Translations under genes and position numbers: made by a program | The notes under the pieces: model-generated | Database searches by the model: none | What the model was told of the DNA's origin: nothing | What the model saw: the letters and a program-made list of their open reading frames with translations, nothing else | Shown: positions 13,561 to 25,900 of the stretch, piece after piece | How positions within the stretch are numbered: position 1 is the first letter of the stretch | Layout: each line of letters starts with the position of its first letter | NCBI GenBank assembly: GCA_022496805.1 | Contig: CM040089.1 | Location: 40,966,372 to 41,030,371 of the forward strand | Direction: 5' to 3' | Length of the DNA: 64,000 nt | Source of the DNA: Pohlia nutans | Taxonomy: Eukaryota; Streptophyta; Bryopsida; Bryales; Mniaceae

Positions 13561-14020
13561 AGACTGCCATGAAACCAATACTTATAAAATCCAAGTTGCA
13601 ATCAATGGCTCTAAAGTATGAATAAAGTTTCAATGCACTTTGTGAGAACAATTAGAAAGTTTCAATATTTTGGGTAGACTGCCATGAAACCAATACTTAT
13701 AAAATCCAAGTTGCAATCAATGGCTCTAAAGTATGAATAAAGTTTCAATGCACTTTGTGAGAACAATTAGAAAGTTTCAATATTTTGGATAGACTGCCAT
13801 GAAACCAATACTTATAAAATCCAAGTTGCAATCAATGGCTCTAAAGTATGAATAAAGTTTCAATGCACTTTGTGAGAACAATTAGAAAGTTTCAATATTT
13901 TGGGTAGACTGCCATGAAACCAATACTTATAAAATCCAAGTTGCAATCAATGGCTCTAAAGTATGAATAAAGTTTCAATGCACTTTGTGAGAACAATTAG
14001 AAAGTTTCAATATTTTGGGT
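13561..14020 (+). repeat. Four-copy 115-bp tandem array
   Basis: Units start at 13561, 13676, 13791 and 13906, each beginning AGACTGCCATGAAACCAATA and ending near CAATATTTTGGGT. The copies are almost identical, so the amplification is recent. A partial unit (GTGAGAACAATTAGAAAG) resumes at 15396, beyond the insertion at 14029-15391. Confidence 0.95.
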
Positions 14021-14028
14021 ACATAGTG

Positions 14029-15391
14029 TCACAATGTGCATTTTTGGGCCATTCACGTTTAAATTTCCCCATTTTTATTAAATTTTCTGCCACATGGACC
14101 CCCTTCTAGGGATGCCACGTATCAATTTATTTTATTTTTTGCCAATACTGAAAAATAAGTCCAAAATTTGAATTAAAAAATATATATATTCAAGGCTGCA
14201 GAAAACCCTGAAATCCTAATTTTTCACGGGATGCACACGAAACTCATTTAATCGACAGTGCAGAAATCGTTTCGGAAAATTCGGCCCACGTTTGGAAAGA
14301 CCGGGAGTAGAAGATTAGGGTTTCCACCCCCGTTACTGCCCCCGTTGCATCATTCTGCACAAGTTTCAAGAGAGACGAAGTAGTCTCAACCTCGACGTCA
14401 CGCCATTTTGCTCTCCTTCACTTTGTCTCCATCCCAACCTCAGTGCAACAATGCAATCCGCCGAACCGCCGGAAACAGCAATCAGCACACAACAAAGCCA
14501 AGACACTCACACAACCCGAGATTTTCCAGACTTATCGATTGTATTCATTCAGTCGAAACATCCGCTTTGTGAACGGTTTCGCCAAAGGCCACATCGAAGC
14601 CCAGAACTCACTCGCAGTATCGCTCGACCTCTCACACATATCGCTCGATCACACACACTACCCGCTCACACACACCCGACCTCTCACACACACTCGACCT
14701 CTCGACTACTCGCTCACAACGCGACTGCCCGCTCACAACACTCTCGCTCGCCGACCCGACACTCACACACACACACATCCGATCGCCACTCACAGAACGC
14801 ACACACACATGCGATCCCCTCCGATCGCCACTGACAGAACGCAGAGTCGCACAGAGCCCTCACACACACACACACACACACACACATCGAGAACTCAACG
14901 AACACGCACTCCGAATACGCACTCCGAACACCGAACACGCACTCCGCCCATCGCCACTCACACAGGACTCACGCACTCACTCGCCATCGTGCAACTCACG
15001 CTCATGCAAACACTCGCCATCGCCATAGCCTCATCGCCATCGCCGACCCGTCCATCTGCACTCGCGCACGGAACTCATCGCAACTCACCGCATCTGCACT
15101 CGCCCATCCGAACTCACGCACTTCCGCCCACTCGCGCCTTCCGCCCACTCGTCATTTTGCTTGCAAAGAACACTCATCTACTCAACAGGAAGAAGAACGC
15201 TCATCAGGAATAACGCTCGCCTTCTGTTCGCTTTAGGGTTTAGTCATCCACATTCATCTGCATTCATCCAATATGTACACGTGGACCCATGTAATAAATT
15301 TCCGCCTGTACACGTGGACCCCCTGGAAAAAAATTCCGCGTTTTTCGGCGCCCGGGTTTTCCGGCCCACCCCTGTTAAAAGTTTTTGGGGT
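14029..15391. mobile_element. 1.36-kb insertion of unclear class, 7-bp target duplication
   Basis: CATAGTG occurs at 14022-14028 and again at 15392-15398, bracketing a block whose composition (GC-rich, CACACA-rich core) differs sharply from its AT-rich surroundings. It also separates the 115-bp array from a partial unit. No good terminal inverted repeat or poly-A tail is visible. It could be a solo LTR, a gene-fragment-carrying DNA element or another retroposon. The 256-residue ORF at 14443-15213 is low-complexity (Thr/His/Arg from CA repeats) and is not called as a gene. Confidence 0.5.
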
Positions 15392-15398
15392 CATAGTG

Positions 15399-16022
15399 AG
15401 AACAATTAGAAAGCAACTCTATAGATTAGTAATGGATGCACATATGGTTTTGGGTGTTTCACCTTAGATCCAGAATAGAATGTTATGATGTTGCTACAAC
15501 ATACCCAACCTCCTAATCCTAGCCGCCAACAACAATATTTGGGCCCATTCCATACAATTGTAACAATAAGCCATCATATATAAGTTGAGCTCTCTCATTA
15601 GTTGAAATTGAAACCTTAGGCTTGTTTGCTACTCCCTCCATTCTATGTTACTGTAGATTCCTAACAGCTTGGTTAGAAAATAAATAATTAAAAGGGTGCC
15701 TAAATATATCAAAAATTATTGACTTAGTTTCCCAAAAACAATTAATAATATTAAAACGCCAGTGGTTTTAATATTATGTTTTTATATGTTATTGCCCAAT
15801 TTTAATATATTGTTTTTCCTATTGCCAAACTGTTTTTTGCACTTTATCAATTATTAGGCAAAAAGTTGTCCAAGTTGTTTGGAAGCTACGGTACTTGGCA
15901 CTCTTTTGAATATTTTTTGTGTCCCAAATTAAATGGCATCAATCTCCAAACATTCATAGTGCACAAAGTGCATAGAATTTAAAACTAAGCTTAGGTTTGT
16001 TGAAATTCTATCAAGATGCACC
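15399..16022. other. Intergenic DNA with a Stowaway-like terminus
   Basis: TACTCCCTCCATTCTATGTT near 15630 resembles a Stowaway end. The only matching right end I see (GAGGGGAGTA near 18080) is too far away to pair with confidence. Nothing else recognised. Confidence 0.25.
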
Positions 16023-17508
16023 CTAACCCCTAAATGCCCATGGCCTTCTCCAAATTGGGGAGTTTTGCAAAGATGCATTATAAAATGCAACTAAGAGGGA
16101 TATTTGAACTTGATGTATGAATAAAAGTTGTACATTATGAATTTTAGATTCTATCCATGTGGTTAGATCTATGATTGCTATCACCAATATTTTGTGTAAA
16201 TTTTTAAACTTAATATTCAAAATTATTTTACAATTCGATTACGAACAAGATATCGACAATTTGTAGATGAATTTTTTTTTGATAGGTTGAAACGTACAGT
16301 GACTCTCATAAGTAGTTGACCTACCCCCCTTGATGGATGAAATGCTCTCATTTAGAAGATTTTTTTCTTACAGAATAGAATTTGTATACATCGTACTAGA
16401 CTTGGTGCTTTACAATGTACTATAGAAAAAATTGAAAATCAAAAATAATTTACGTCATTTTTAGATCTAATTTGGAGTCCCATTTTTTTGGTATGTATAA
16501 TTGCGTCAATGTGAAGATGGGTTGAAAAATGAAGTTTCACTCAAATTCTAACCATAGATGATGAAGAATAGCCTTGAAAATCATATTCCGAAAAGATATT
16601 TGATTTCGAGATATGATTGCAAGAATATGGCAATTTAAATCATAAGCAATATTTTTGAGAATCTAACCACACCGATTAATGAACTTATTATTTTGATTTT
16701 AGAAAATTGTATAAAATTATTCTCAATATATAAATTTTATTTAATCATAAAACTCTAAAAAAATTTAGAAGTATTTGAAAATTCATTCAATAGAAAATAT
16801 AGAACCAAAATTGATCATCAAATTCTGAAAAATATTGCTTGTGATTTAAATTGCCATATTCTTGTAATCATATCTCAAAATCAAATTTCTTTTTGGATTA
16901 TGATTTTTAAAGCTATTTTTCATCATATATGGTTAAAATGTGAGTCGAGTTTCTTTTTCTAACCCATCTTCAAATTGATGCAATACATACCAAAAAATGG
17001 GACTCCAAATTGAATCTAAAATGGCATAAATTACTTTTGATTTTCAATTTTTTCTTTACTACATAGTAAAGCACCAAGTTAAGTACGGTATATAGAAATT
17101 TCATTCCATGAAACAAAATTTATTTTTTAAATGAAAGCATTTCATCTATCAAAGGGGGGCGGCCAACTACTTATGAGAGTCATTGTAATACTCTAAATGT
17201 TGTGAATTTTGGAGATGTTTTGGTTGCTTAATTCTATGAGTTGACTTTTTCAAGAGCACTTTTGAACACTTTTGAACTCTTTTGAACTAAGATTTTAGAA
17301 TTTTTGGGTGAATCAATGCAACATGAAATGAGGCATAAAAATTTCACTAATCATCCCCATTTTAATCAAATCACACATGTATGAAGCTAACTTTCATAAA
17401 ATCTATAGTAAAAAATCCACACTACAAAAAGCGCATGACGGATGAGAAAAAATTGAATGAAATCTGTACATCGTCCAAAAAATGGACTCCTCAACAGTTA
17501 GGGATTAA
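16023..17508. mobile_element. TTAA-type element, family A copy 1, interrupted
   Basis: Left end CTAACCCCTAAATGCCC (first T of TTAA lost), right end GGGATTAA. The body matches copy 18762-19346 (AAGAGGGATATTTGAACTTG, then GTTGAAACGTA). It is interrupted at that TA by the nested element 16297-17185, after which the homology resumes (ATACTCTAAATG). Confidence 0.75.
16297..17185. mobile_element. Foldback element with TA duplication, nested in family A copy 1
   Basis: Ends CAGTGACTCTCATAAGTAGT and, as reverse complement of the right end, CAATGACTCTCATAAGTAGT. TA flanks both sides (16295-16296, 17186-17187). The two halves (about 440 bp each) are near inverted copies, so the element can fold fully on itself. 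The related family A copy at 18762-19346 shows the empty site with one TA. Fits Tc1/mariner-type target choice; no ORF. Confidence 0.85.
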
Positions 17509-18233
17509 GATAGTGTTCATTTTGTTTCATTTGGTGAAAAAATGAACAAGATATTGAAGGTCAAAATATGATTCTTCAAAAGCAGGATAGCAAATCATGT
17601 CCAAATCTTGACCTAGTCAACATCTTTTACATTCTTTTTTCGAATGAAAAAAACAAATTCTATCTTGTAGTACACCTTGAAAAGATTTCAAAAAACTATC
17701 TTATAGTACATTTTGATAGGGTTGCAAAAAGCTTAGGTTTGTTTCTTAGCTAAAGATTGGATGGTGAGACATTATATTTATTGTTAAAGCTTCTACACTA
17801 CTATTGTTCAAAGGAGTGGACTCCACTAACTCCTAAAGATCCTTATGTTGGGTAAAAAACCCTCTATAATTACGCCTGAAAGTAAAAGCTTAAAATAGAT
17901 TCTTAATGTTAAAAATCCAACTTTAAAAGTGCCAAATAACATGGGACAAATAAATGTTCCGTATTGTCCACTTAAAAGGTTGTCCAGATGGACAAAAGTA
18001 GAAGAAATTTGACCCACATTAGTGTAGGAGATATGGTCAAATTTTGACTCCTAGTCAAAAACTATATGTAGTACTGAGGGGAGTAGGGGACAATTTAATG
18101 TTCACAGTATTTAGGGAATATTCCCTTCCGTTACTTATCATTACTTTCTTGTAATGGATAATGTTCCCTTTCAACTGATGGTACTTCAATTATTTGCACT
18201 GCATGCCTTTCTTGGTAATTCGCTTAACCCCAA
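17509..18233. other. AT-rich intergenic DNA, nothing recognised
   Basis: Only short AT-rich frames; no gene or complete element identified. Confidence 0.35.
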
Positions 18234-18765
18234 AGTGACCGATCGACCATTTTTTGGTCGCAGCCCAAACAGCAGTGACTGCCTATGTCAGGACATGACA
18301 TTTTTCAAGTTTTGATTTTTTGTCGAAATTCGGAGTAGAGATCATGTTCAAGTGTTGTTTGATGCATTTCATTTGCAATATTCAGGTTTATTAAGGAAAT
18401 TTTCAAAAACAAACACCTCAACATTGTCCTAGTGTTATAAAATCTTCTATTTCGGGAATGTAATGATGTTCTCTCATTTGAAATTTTTGCTTTTTTAGAA
18501 TATAATGTCTAGTTTTAACCAATCATACAAAATTTCAAATCCTAAAAATAATAATTGTAATTTTGGTGAATATTAAAAGGTAAATGCTTCTAAAATCATT
18601 AAATGAGTATCTAAAACTATTTTTGGCAGTTTGACCATACACATAATTACTAAACATCATGCTTTTCATTTTCTCTTTTGGACCAAATTTCATCAAAGTT
18701 GTAGATGTAGCATTTTATATCACATCTAGGTTTTGCCCTTACCCCCTTTGTCATTTAGGCGTTAA
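18234..18765. mobile_element. Candidate TTAA element, family K
   Basis: Left end TTAACCCCAAAGTGAC; right end reads, as reverse complement, TTAACGCCTAAATGAC. The right TTAA (18762-18765) is also the left TTAA of the next element. Diverged ends, so a weaker call. Confidence 0.5.
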
Positions 18766-19346
18766 CCCCTAAACGTCCTCACCCCTCTTTGGATTTGGAA
18801 AATTTCAAAGATGTCTTACAAAATGTAACTAAGAGGGATATTTTGAACTTGATATATGAATAAAACTTGTAAATTATGAATTCTTGATTCTATCCATACG
18901 GTTAGTGAGATCTATCATTGTTGTCACCAATATTTTGTATAAAATTTGAAACTTAAAACTCAAAACTCTTTTGTAATTCGATTACAAATAAGATATTGAC
19001 AATTTGTACATGAAATTTATTGTGATTCGTTGAAATGTAATACTCTAAGTGTAGTGATTTTTGGAGATTTTTTGGTTGCTTAATTTTATGAGTTGACTTT
19101 TTAAGAGCACTTTTACACTAACATCTTCAAAATTTTGGGTGAATCACTATAACATGAAATGAGGCATAGAAAATTCACAAATCATTCCCTTTCTCATCGG
19201 ATCGCACATGCATGAAGCTCACTTCCCATAAAATATATAGTAAACAATCCACACTACAAAAAGTTAAAAGTCTATGACGGATGAGAAAATTGTGTTTGTT
19301 TATGTTCATCATCCACTTTCTGGACGGTTGGACGTTTAGGGGTTAA
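18762..19346. mobile_element. TTAA element, family A copy 2 (intact ends)
   Basis: Perfect 17-bp inverted ends TTAACCCCTAAACGTCC and its reverse complement. Length 585 bp, no ORF. Best reference copy of the family found at 16023, 48479, 61269 and 61797. Confidence 0.9.
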
Positions 19347-21042
19347 CTCCTCAAGGTCAGGCCTATGACCATGGAATCATGCTTTACATGTCACACTCAA
19401 TTTTTCCAGTATAAATAATACAAGAGTTCAGCTATATATTTCTAGTAGATGAAGCCGCTTGTCTACTAGAAATCATGAATTTTTCATAAATTTTGGTGAA
19501 AATTTGAAATTACTATAATTTTTTGAAGTGATTGTAAAGAAAATTCATATCAATTACAAAATGTACTAATTTTTTTTATTTTCTTACCAAAAGTGTAAAT
19601 CACAATGAAGAAAAGTTTAGAAAATGAAAATCATCCGTGTAATTAAATTTAGAATTTTTTGCTAAATCATGGTAAAACCCACCAAACTTGTAACTCCAAT
19701 AAATCACTCTATTTCAAAGTTTTTCAAAAATTCAAAGTGAAATAGAAATTATACTTCGTAAGCTTCATTTTGTTAGTTAAGCTCAATGCAATAGAACTTA
19801 TTTTCATGGCCTAAATTTAGTTTAAGCATAGAAAGCACAAAAATCCAAAATACACTACATGGTGAACAGTTTTTGTAGTTGGGACCCCATGTAAAATTTG
19901 ATTGAATGATCTAAATTTAACCCATCGACGCGCATGCGTCCACATAGTAGACGATGTACATATTCAGATTATTCTCTTGACTACATACATGGACAGTTTT
20001 CATCCATCCAAAATTTCCTTGATTCTTGTGCTAGTTGACTATCATTTGTACAATTTGGATCTTCAAAATCAGATATTGTGATTTTTTTTAAATAACAAAA
20101 TTGGTTTATGTCAAGTTTCATTCTTAGTTCAAAAAGTGAGACTTTAAACATGATTTTCCAAAATAAATAGAATCAAATAATGGAAATCATTCCATCTCAT
20201 AGTGCATGTTCTTCCAAATTCATAACAACAATTTGAAATTATATTTTTGTTAATTTGGGATTTTTAACCTGAATTTCAAAAGAAAATCCTGAAAAAATAA
20301 TAACAGTTTATTAATAAGAAAAATATATAAGAAATCCAACCATACAAATGTGAACTTCACATTGACATTCACAGCTTAGCTTTGTACATCAACTCCATTT
20401 TTGTTAATTCATCATACATTTTATAACGCATCTTCGAAATCAATATTGAATCGAGTCGTTAAACGGTGGCTTGACTAACCAAAATCCTTCACAAAAAGAA
20501 TTGGATGGAAACCATCCATGTAGCAATTGGAATTGAATAGTGAATTACATTCATAAATTAGATTTTGGCCGCCTAGACGTTTAAGGGTTACCTCTTTTGG
20601 CCGCCTAGAGATCATTCAAGCTACTTTTGGATTTTATATGGGGTTCCAACTCGAAAAGGAGTTGTAAAAACGATTCAGCCTACGGTGTATTTTAGATTTT
20701 TTTTTTTTTCTTCTTAAGCTAAATTTAGGCCACAAAATGAATTTTGTTGCATTTGAGTTTAACTACTAAAATGAAGCTTACTATTTATTTTCTACTCCAC
20801 TTTGAATTTTTGGAAAACTTTGCAAATTGAGTGTTTTATTGGAATTACAAGTTTGACATGTACTACCATGGTGTAGGAAAAAAAATCATCTACTAAAACC
20901 ATCTACTAAAAATATAAATCATCTACTAAAAATATAAATTTGAATTTTTATCTTATTTACATTAGCAAAACTGAGTGTGACACGTACAGTGTGACAGGCA
21001 CAGCTTGATTCCGTGGTCATGGTCCCGACATTTGAAGGTTAA
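19343..21042. mobile_element. TTAA element, family C copy 1, carrying nested family D
   Basis: Begins TTAACTCCTCAAGGTCAGGC and ends ACATTTGAAGGTTAA; it shares both boundary TTAAs with its neighbours. The start and the TAGTAGATGAAG and GTAAATCACAATGAAG stretches match the element at 62370. A family D element interrupts it at 19917-20462, and a further TTAA-type remnant ends near 20590 (GACGTTTAAGGGTTA). Confidence 0.65.
19917..20462. mobile_element. TTAA element, family D copy 1
   Basis: Starts TTAACCCATCGACGCG and ends GAATCGAGTCGTTAA. The body (CATTCTTAGTTCAAAAAGTG; CATTGACATTCACAGC) matches copies at 44898-45445 and 60564-61121. The right terminus is shortened relative to those copies. Confidence 0.7.
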
Positions 21043-21824
21043 CCCTTTAGTGCCTAGCTAACCACATTATGGTCGCTACAACGTCCGAAATGTAAATAGC
21101 AGAGAATCCGTGAAGAATTGGAACTTTAGTTTTGAAGTTTAGATTTGCCCATATACATTACACACCTTCCAGAAAAAGAAATTTTCAATTTGGAATTGTT
21201 CAACTATCAAAATACCTATCAACAGAATGCGAAAATACTGCAAATACTTGAAAATACAATAAATACTTACAAATACAACACATGTATTATGCAGTATTTC
21301 TTGTGTTTGGAAGTTTGTTATCTTGTTTTATTTTTTTGGATTTTGTTCTCTTGTTCATGTTCCATTAGTGTATGTAGTCCGATCTTGATCAATGTACCAA
21401 CTCCTTTATTATTTTAACATATAAACTTTGTCCTAAACTCTACATGGATAAGTCACTTTCACTTATAAAATTCACAATAATTATGTGTGAGTCTATTCTT
21501 GATATGAAAGATTGCAACGGAGAGGTGTTGACATAGGGCATAGCTGAACTTCTTTACTTTCATTTTTGAAAATTTAACCCAAATTCTATTTAACTTTGAA
21601 GTCACACACCCCCCAAAATCTCATTTTTGAGCGTGCATTATACAGTTCAAATACATACTATAATCTTCCAATCCCACCATTGGATGATTCTCAAATTTTA
21701 ACAAAATGTGTGCTCTCCAGTTGAGAATAGAATTGTACGACTACTTTCTAATTTAAACCATTATATTTCTGGTAGTCTCAATCCAGTGCTCCCAGCTACA
21801 GTACCCTGGGCACTAAAGGGTTAA
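21039..21824. mobile_element. TTAA element, family 1 copy b
   Basis: Starts TTAACCCTTTAGTGCC and ends GGGCACTAAAGGGTTAA. It aligns along its length with 8019-8829, same order and orientation, with scattered substitutions and a short deletion near the right end. Confidence 0.85.
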
Positions 21825-22911
21825 CCCTTTACCGCCCAGGGCTCATTCTTCAGCAACAGGTTATTCCATTCCTTTTACAATCGAACGGCTCCTCAATGAT
21901 GAGAATTCAAAAGTCACAGGATCCAACCGTATGAATTTGCTCAGCACTCGACTGTGAATGAGTGTAGGCATTCTTGAAATCATCCAACCGATAGTTCCAA
22001 AGATTATAGTGTTTGATCGGACCGTATACGTAACTTTGACACACCTCCGTTTCAGGGGTGCTCTTGTTTGATCATTCTTCTACGATTGTGCAGATTTTAC
22101 AGAAGTATTTGCACTCAGTTCAGCTATTCCTGAACATATGTGCTTCAAATGTAGTGATCGAACGTCTCATTTGTGCAACCGTAGATTTTTCAGTGAATTT
22201 TTGACCGCAACAGAAGCTTCGGTATACGGTTGAAGACACATTTTTGATCGCGTGATTCCGGTCAGATAATCGCTCTTTCTATAGATCAGAGTACACGCAT
22301 GGAAGCATCATTGAATTACCTACATGTACATGTGATTACTTTCACCCGGCTATATTTCTTTTGACAGATTTTCAGCTTTTACCAGCATCAACAGACATGG
22401 AGAATATTGTCAGATTTTCTACACTGTTGGTCAGCAAATTGAAGTCAAACAAATTGCAAATATTCCAAGGACTAATTTGGGGGATTTCATAGACATATAA
22501 TACAAGTCTCCCACATACCTGTACTTAAAACAGTAACAGATGGAAATAAATCATTAGGACAATTGACAAAGATCAACTGCCATTAACCCTGAATAGCACC
22601 AGAAAACGGTACTATGCGAAAAAGAACTTTCTCCCTTGCCTTGCAATGATGCTGCGAACCCCATTTGCTCTCTACACATAATGCGTGTGGAATGTAACTT
22701 AACTCCTAGCTATAGAAAATTCTTGTCTCTCACTAAAATGGCTCATCTAATGAGCCAGATAAATGCTGTCTTTCATTACGACCTATTTTGCCAAGACCCT
22801 ACCATGTATATGACCGTATGCAGCGAGTGGCACGGTCCAAAACCAATGATTTGAGAAGGTACCACATTACGTAGACCAGAAGGAACTGTATTTAATAATA
22901 AACAAAACACT
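21825..22911. other. Start of a further TTAA element plus 3' flank of the ANTH gene
   Basis: TTAACCCTTTACCGCCCAGG starts exactly at the shared TTAA 21821-21824, but I could not find its other end. The last few hundred bases before 22912 should be the 3' UTR of the minus-strand ANTH gene. Confidence 0.4.
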
Positions 22912-25900
22912 TCAAAGCAACCCGGGGTTCCCAAATGGGTTATGATACGCAGGAGGTGGTGCAGGCAGAGCTAATTGACCAGGTACTGGTGCCGCCTGCT
23001 GAGGAGAACCGTATGGGTATTGACCACCCACCGGTGCGGGAGCATATGGATTTCCAAAAGGATTAGGAGTGCCAGGAGCCATCCCCATCATTTGCTGCTG
23101 TTGCAAAAGAGCTTGCTGTTGCTGCATCATAGCCATTTGCACGTTGGTCGTAGGTTGGTACTGTCCGGAAGCCATGAAGGGGTCCATATGTTGCTGTGGC
23201 ATCCCTGGGGCTTGGAAGGGGTTGGGTGCAGCAGTATTCATTCCCATGTTGTAACTGTTCGGCACAGCTCCGTTCGGTCCACGCTTTTGCAGTGCGTCAT
23301 CGTACAAGCTGTCGAGTGTCAATTTATCAAACCCGCCAGCCTGTTGAAGGTTTCCAAAAAAAAATCAGCGTTAGCCAGACAATGAGATATTTAGATACAT
23401 TGCAACAACATGACGTAATTTTAGAAAATTCTTTAAAAATTAATCAATATACTCCACCTTTGATCAAAAGTGATTTTCAGTCTTGCAAAAAAGACTCCAG
23501 TACTCACCAGTTTGCTATGGTTTGCAGCAGCAGTAGCAGAATCTGTAGGATTTGTGACTAGCGCAAGCTCCCAACCAGATGGATCATTGATATCAAATGT
23601 GGGCCCATTCCCATTTGCAGTTTGACCTGCAGACATACAAGAATAGAATCATAAGCTCAAGCTAACACCAGACTGAGAAGCCCTTCACATTTAGTGGCTG
23701 AAGCGGATGTAAGCATGATGTTAAATGAATTTGATCTGAATGCATATCATTCCAATGAGAGTACCAATGGACCTTGTGAACCAGAATCGGCAAAGAGATG
23801 CAATGAATAACTACTACCAACACATAGAAAAAATCTAACTTACCCTCTGGAACAATTGCAAGAGCCAGAGCATTCGCATCTTCCAAAGCTGACGCATTTG
23901 GTAAATCAGCGTCTAAACCCTGTGGATCAGATGCAACGAGGCAAGTCAGATGCCCATTTCAAACGAGTTTCCCTTTCAACGGAGAAAGTGATCTCAAAAA
24001 CATCAAAAAACTCAAGCCTCACTCATACTTGAAATCTTAGAAAACAACTATTCGCTATGAGATGAGGCAGTTCAACATTCAACCCAGAAGATTAAAAAGA
24101 CACAAAGCGATGCACAGATTTGAGGGATTATTTTAGAAAATCCGAGCAAGAACAAACTCAACAACAGTACTTGAGCATGAAAATTACCAGAAGATCGCCA
24201 ACTGGTTCAACGACAGCAGGCTCGGGAGGAGGCGGTGGCAACTCTTCAGGAACAGGAAGCTGGGCCTTAGGTGAAGCGTCCTCATACTCTTCTTCCTTGT
24301 AGGAAGCCGCTGAATCCAGTGGTGCACGTGGTGGACTTCCATCTTCATATTCCTATTCATGTGAGAAAGATGGTGTTACTTCATGCATAACAGAATACGA
24401 CATGCTCAGTAAGATGACTCGAGTACAATCAATACACACCATTTTCACCAAATAAAGAGCAACATCTGTGAAAGCAGCAGCATCTGTGCGTACGGCAATT
24501 GAGACCAACCAACTTTGAAACGATAATCATGTTTATAGAAACAGCACTCACTGGTTCATTTTTCAACATTAATGTCGCTCCTGCACGAGGGGCTTCTTTG
24601 ACATAATCCTCCATCGTCGTAAGGAAAGATTGAGGAGGCTGCAGCATGGAATCCAGGTAAAAGTCACTATTTAGATGGTGAACAGAGTGTGATAGATAAT
24701 ATATTAGTAGAACTGTAACCAAAGGAAGTGGACAACAGATATCCTAATGAACGTTTATCTTGTTTAAAGAGAAAATGACCAAATTCACATATGACACAGT
24801 CCATGACAACCAGCTGTTCATGCAAACTACCTGTTCAAGAGTGGGGAATTGGAAGCTACGAGCAAGGTCCAACCCCTTGCAAACCTCGTAGAAATCAGAC
24901 AATCTTTCAGCCTGCAACATGGCCAAAGTAATGGATATAGTTAAAACCTTCATGGTGCAGGACTAATCGCATCGGATTCTAAGAAAATGCTTAAAGCGTC
25001 TATTACACGACACATCTGCAAAATACTCCCGAGTCAGAAGCTGGCACTGCATCGATGAAAGTTAACCTCACCTGTTGTCCAGCTCTCTTGTAAATCTCAA
25101 GTGCCTTCACTGCATCATGTCGCTGCATCTCAAAAAACTGCATACCCAACCACATAAAATAAGGGATAAATTCTGGTTGGAACAGTGCAAAATTTAAAAA
25201 TTCACCAAAAGAGCGCACTCACCTTGTCAACAAGATTGATAATTCCATCATTGATTGCCCGATAAAGCTTGAAACTCTCCTTCAATACCTGCCAATAAAA
25301 TGCACATATTGGATGAAATTTAAGCTTCACGGACACTCTGTAAGTTAAATAACTGTTGAAGCACCGGGTGCATGCCAAGCTCTAGGGAGGGGTTCGAGAG
25401 AAAAAGACATTTAAAAAAATTAAAGAATCACATGTTTCCTACATTAAAATCTTGTTGTAGGGAGAGATGTGACTAGAAGATACAAAATCTTGCTGAAGGG
25501 AAAAATGTGACTAGAAGGACTGGAGTGGTGCAGGTGAGTAGCGAAGATCCCTGAACTCAGGGGCCTACTAGCTCCGATGAACTCTTGCCCCAATTTGGGT
25601 GCACAACAATTCAATGTAGAAGGAATCACATGTACGCACCAAACCCAGAGCCGCCTGAATGACATAGTTGCTTATAGCAGCTCCCTCCGGCTGCAAATGT
25701 AACAACAAAAGAATTATTCATAAACTGACAACAGATCAGATATTCGAATTTCTTGACAACAATCAATGAATAGATCATTATATTTAGCAACACTTGAATC
25801 TACAAAGAATCGAGCGCAAAACTAAATTACCTGACAACCCATTAGTCGATAAAGGAGCTGTTGAAGTGCAGGCAAATGCTCCAATAATTCCACAGTGTCT

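Noticed and set aside
13561..14020. Regular repeats considered as a CRISPR array
   Set aside because: Units are directly adjacent 115-bp copies without unique spacers, and the sequence is eukaryotic.
14443..15213. 256-codon frame, the second longest in the window
   Set aside because: Thr/His/Arg low complexity from CA-rich repeats; no domain, and overlapping frames are open too.
22975..23561. Plus-strand frames over the last ANTH exons
   Set aside because: Shadows of the minus-strand Q/P/NPF-rich exon.
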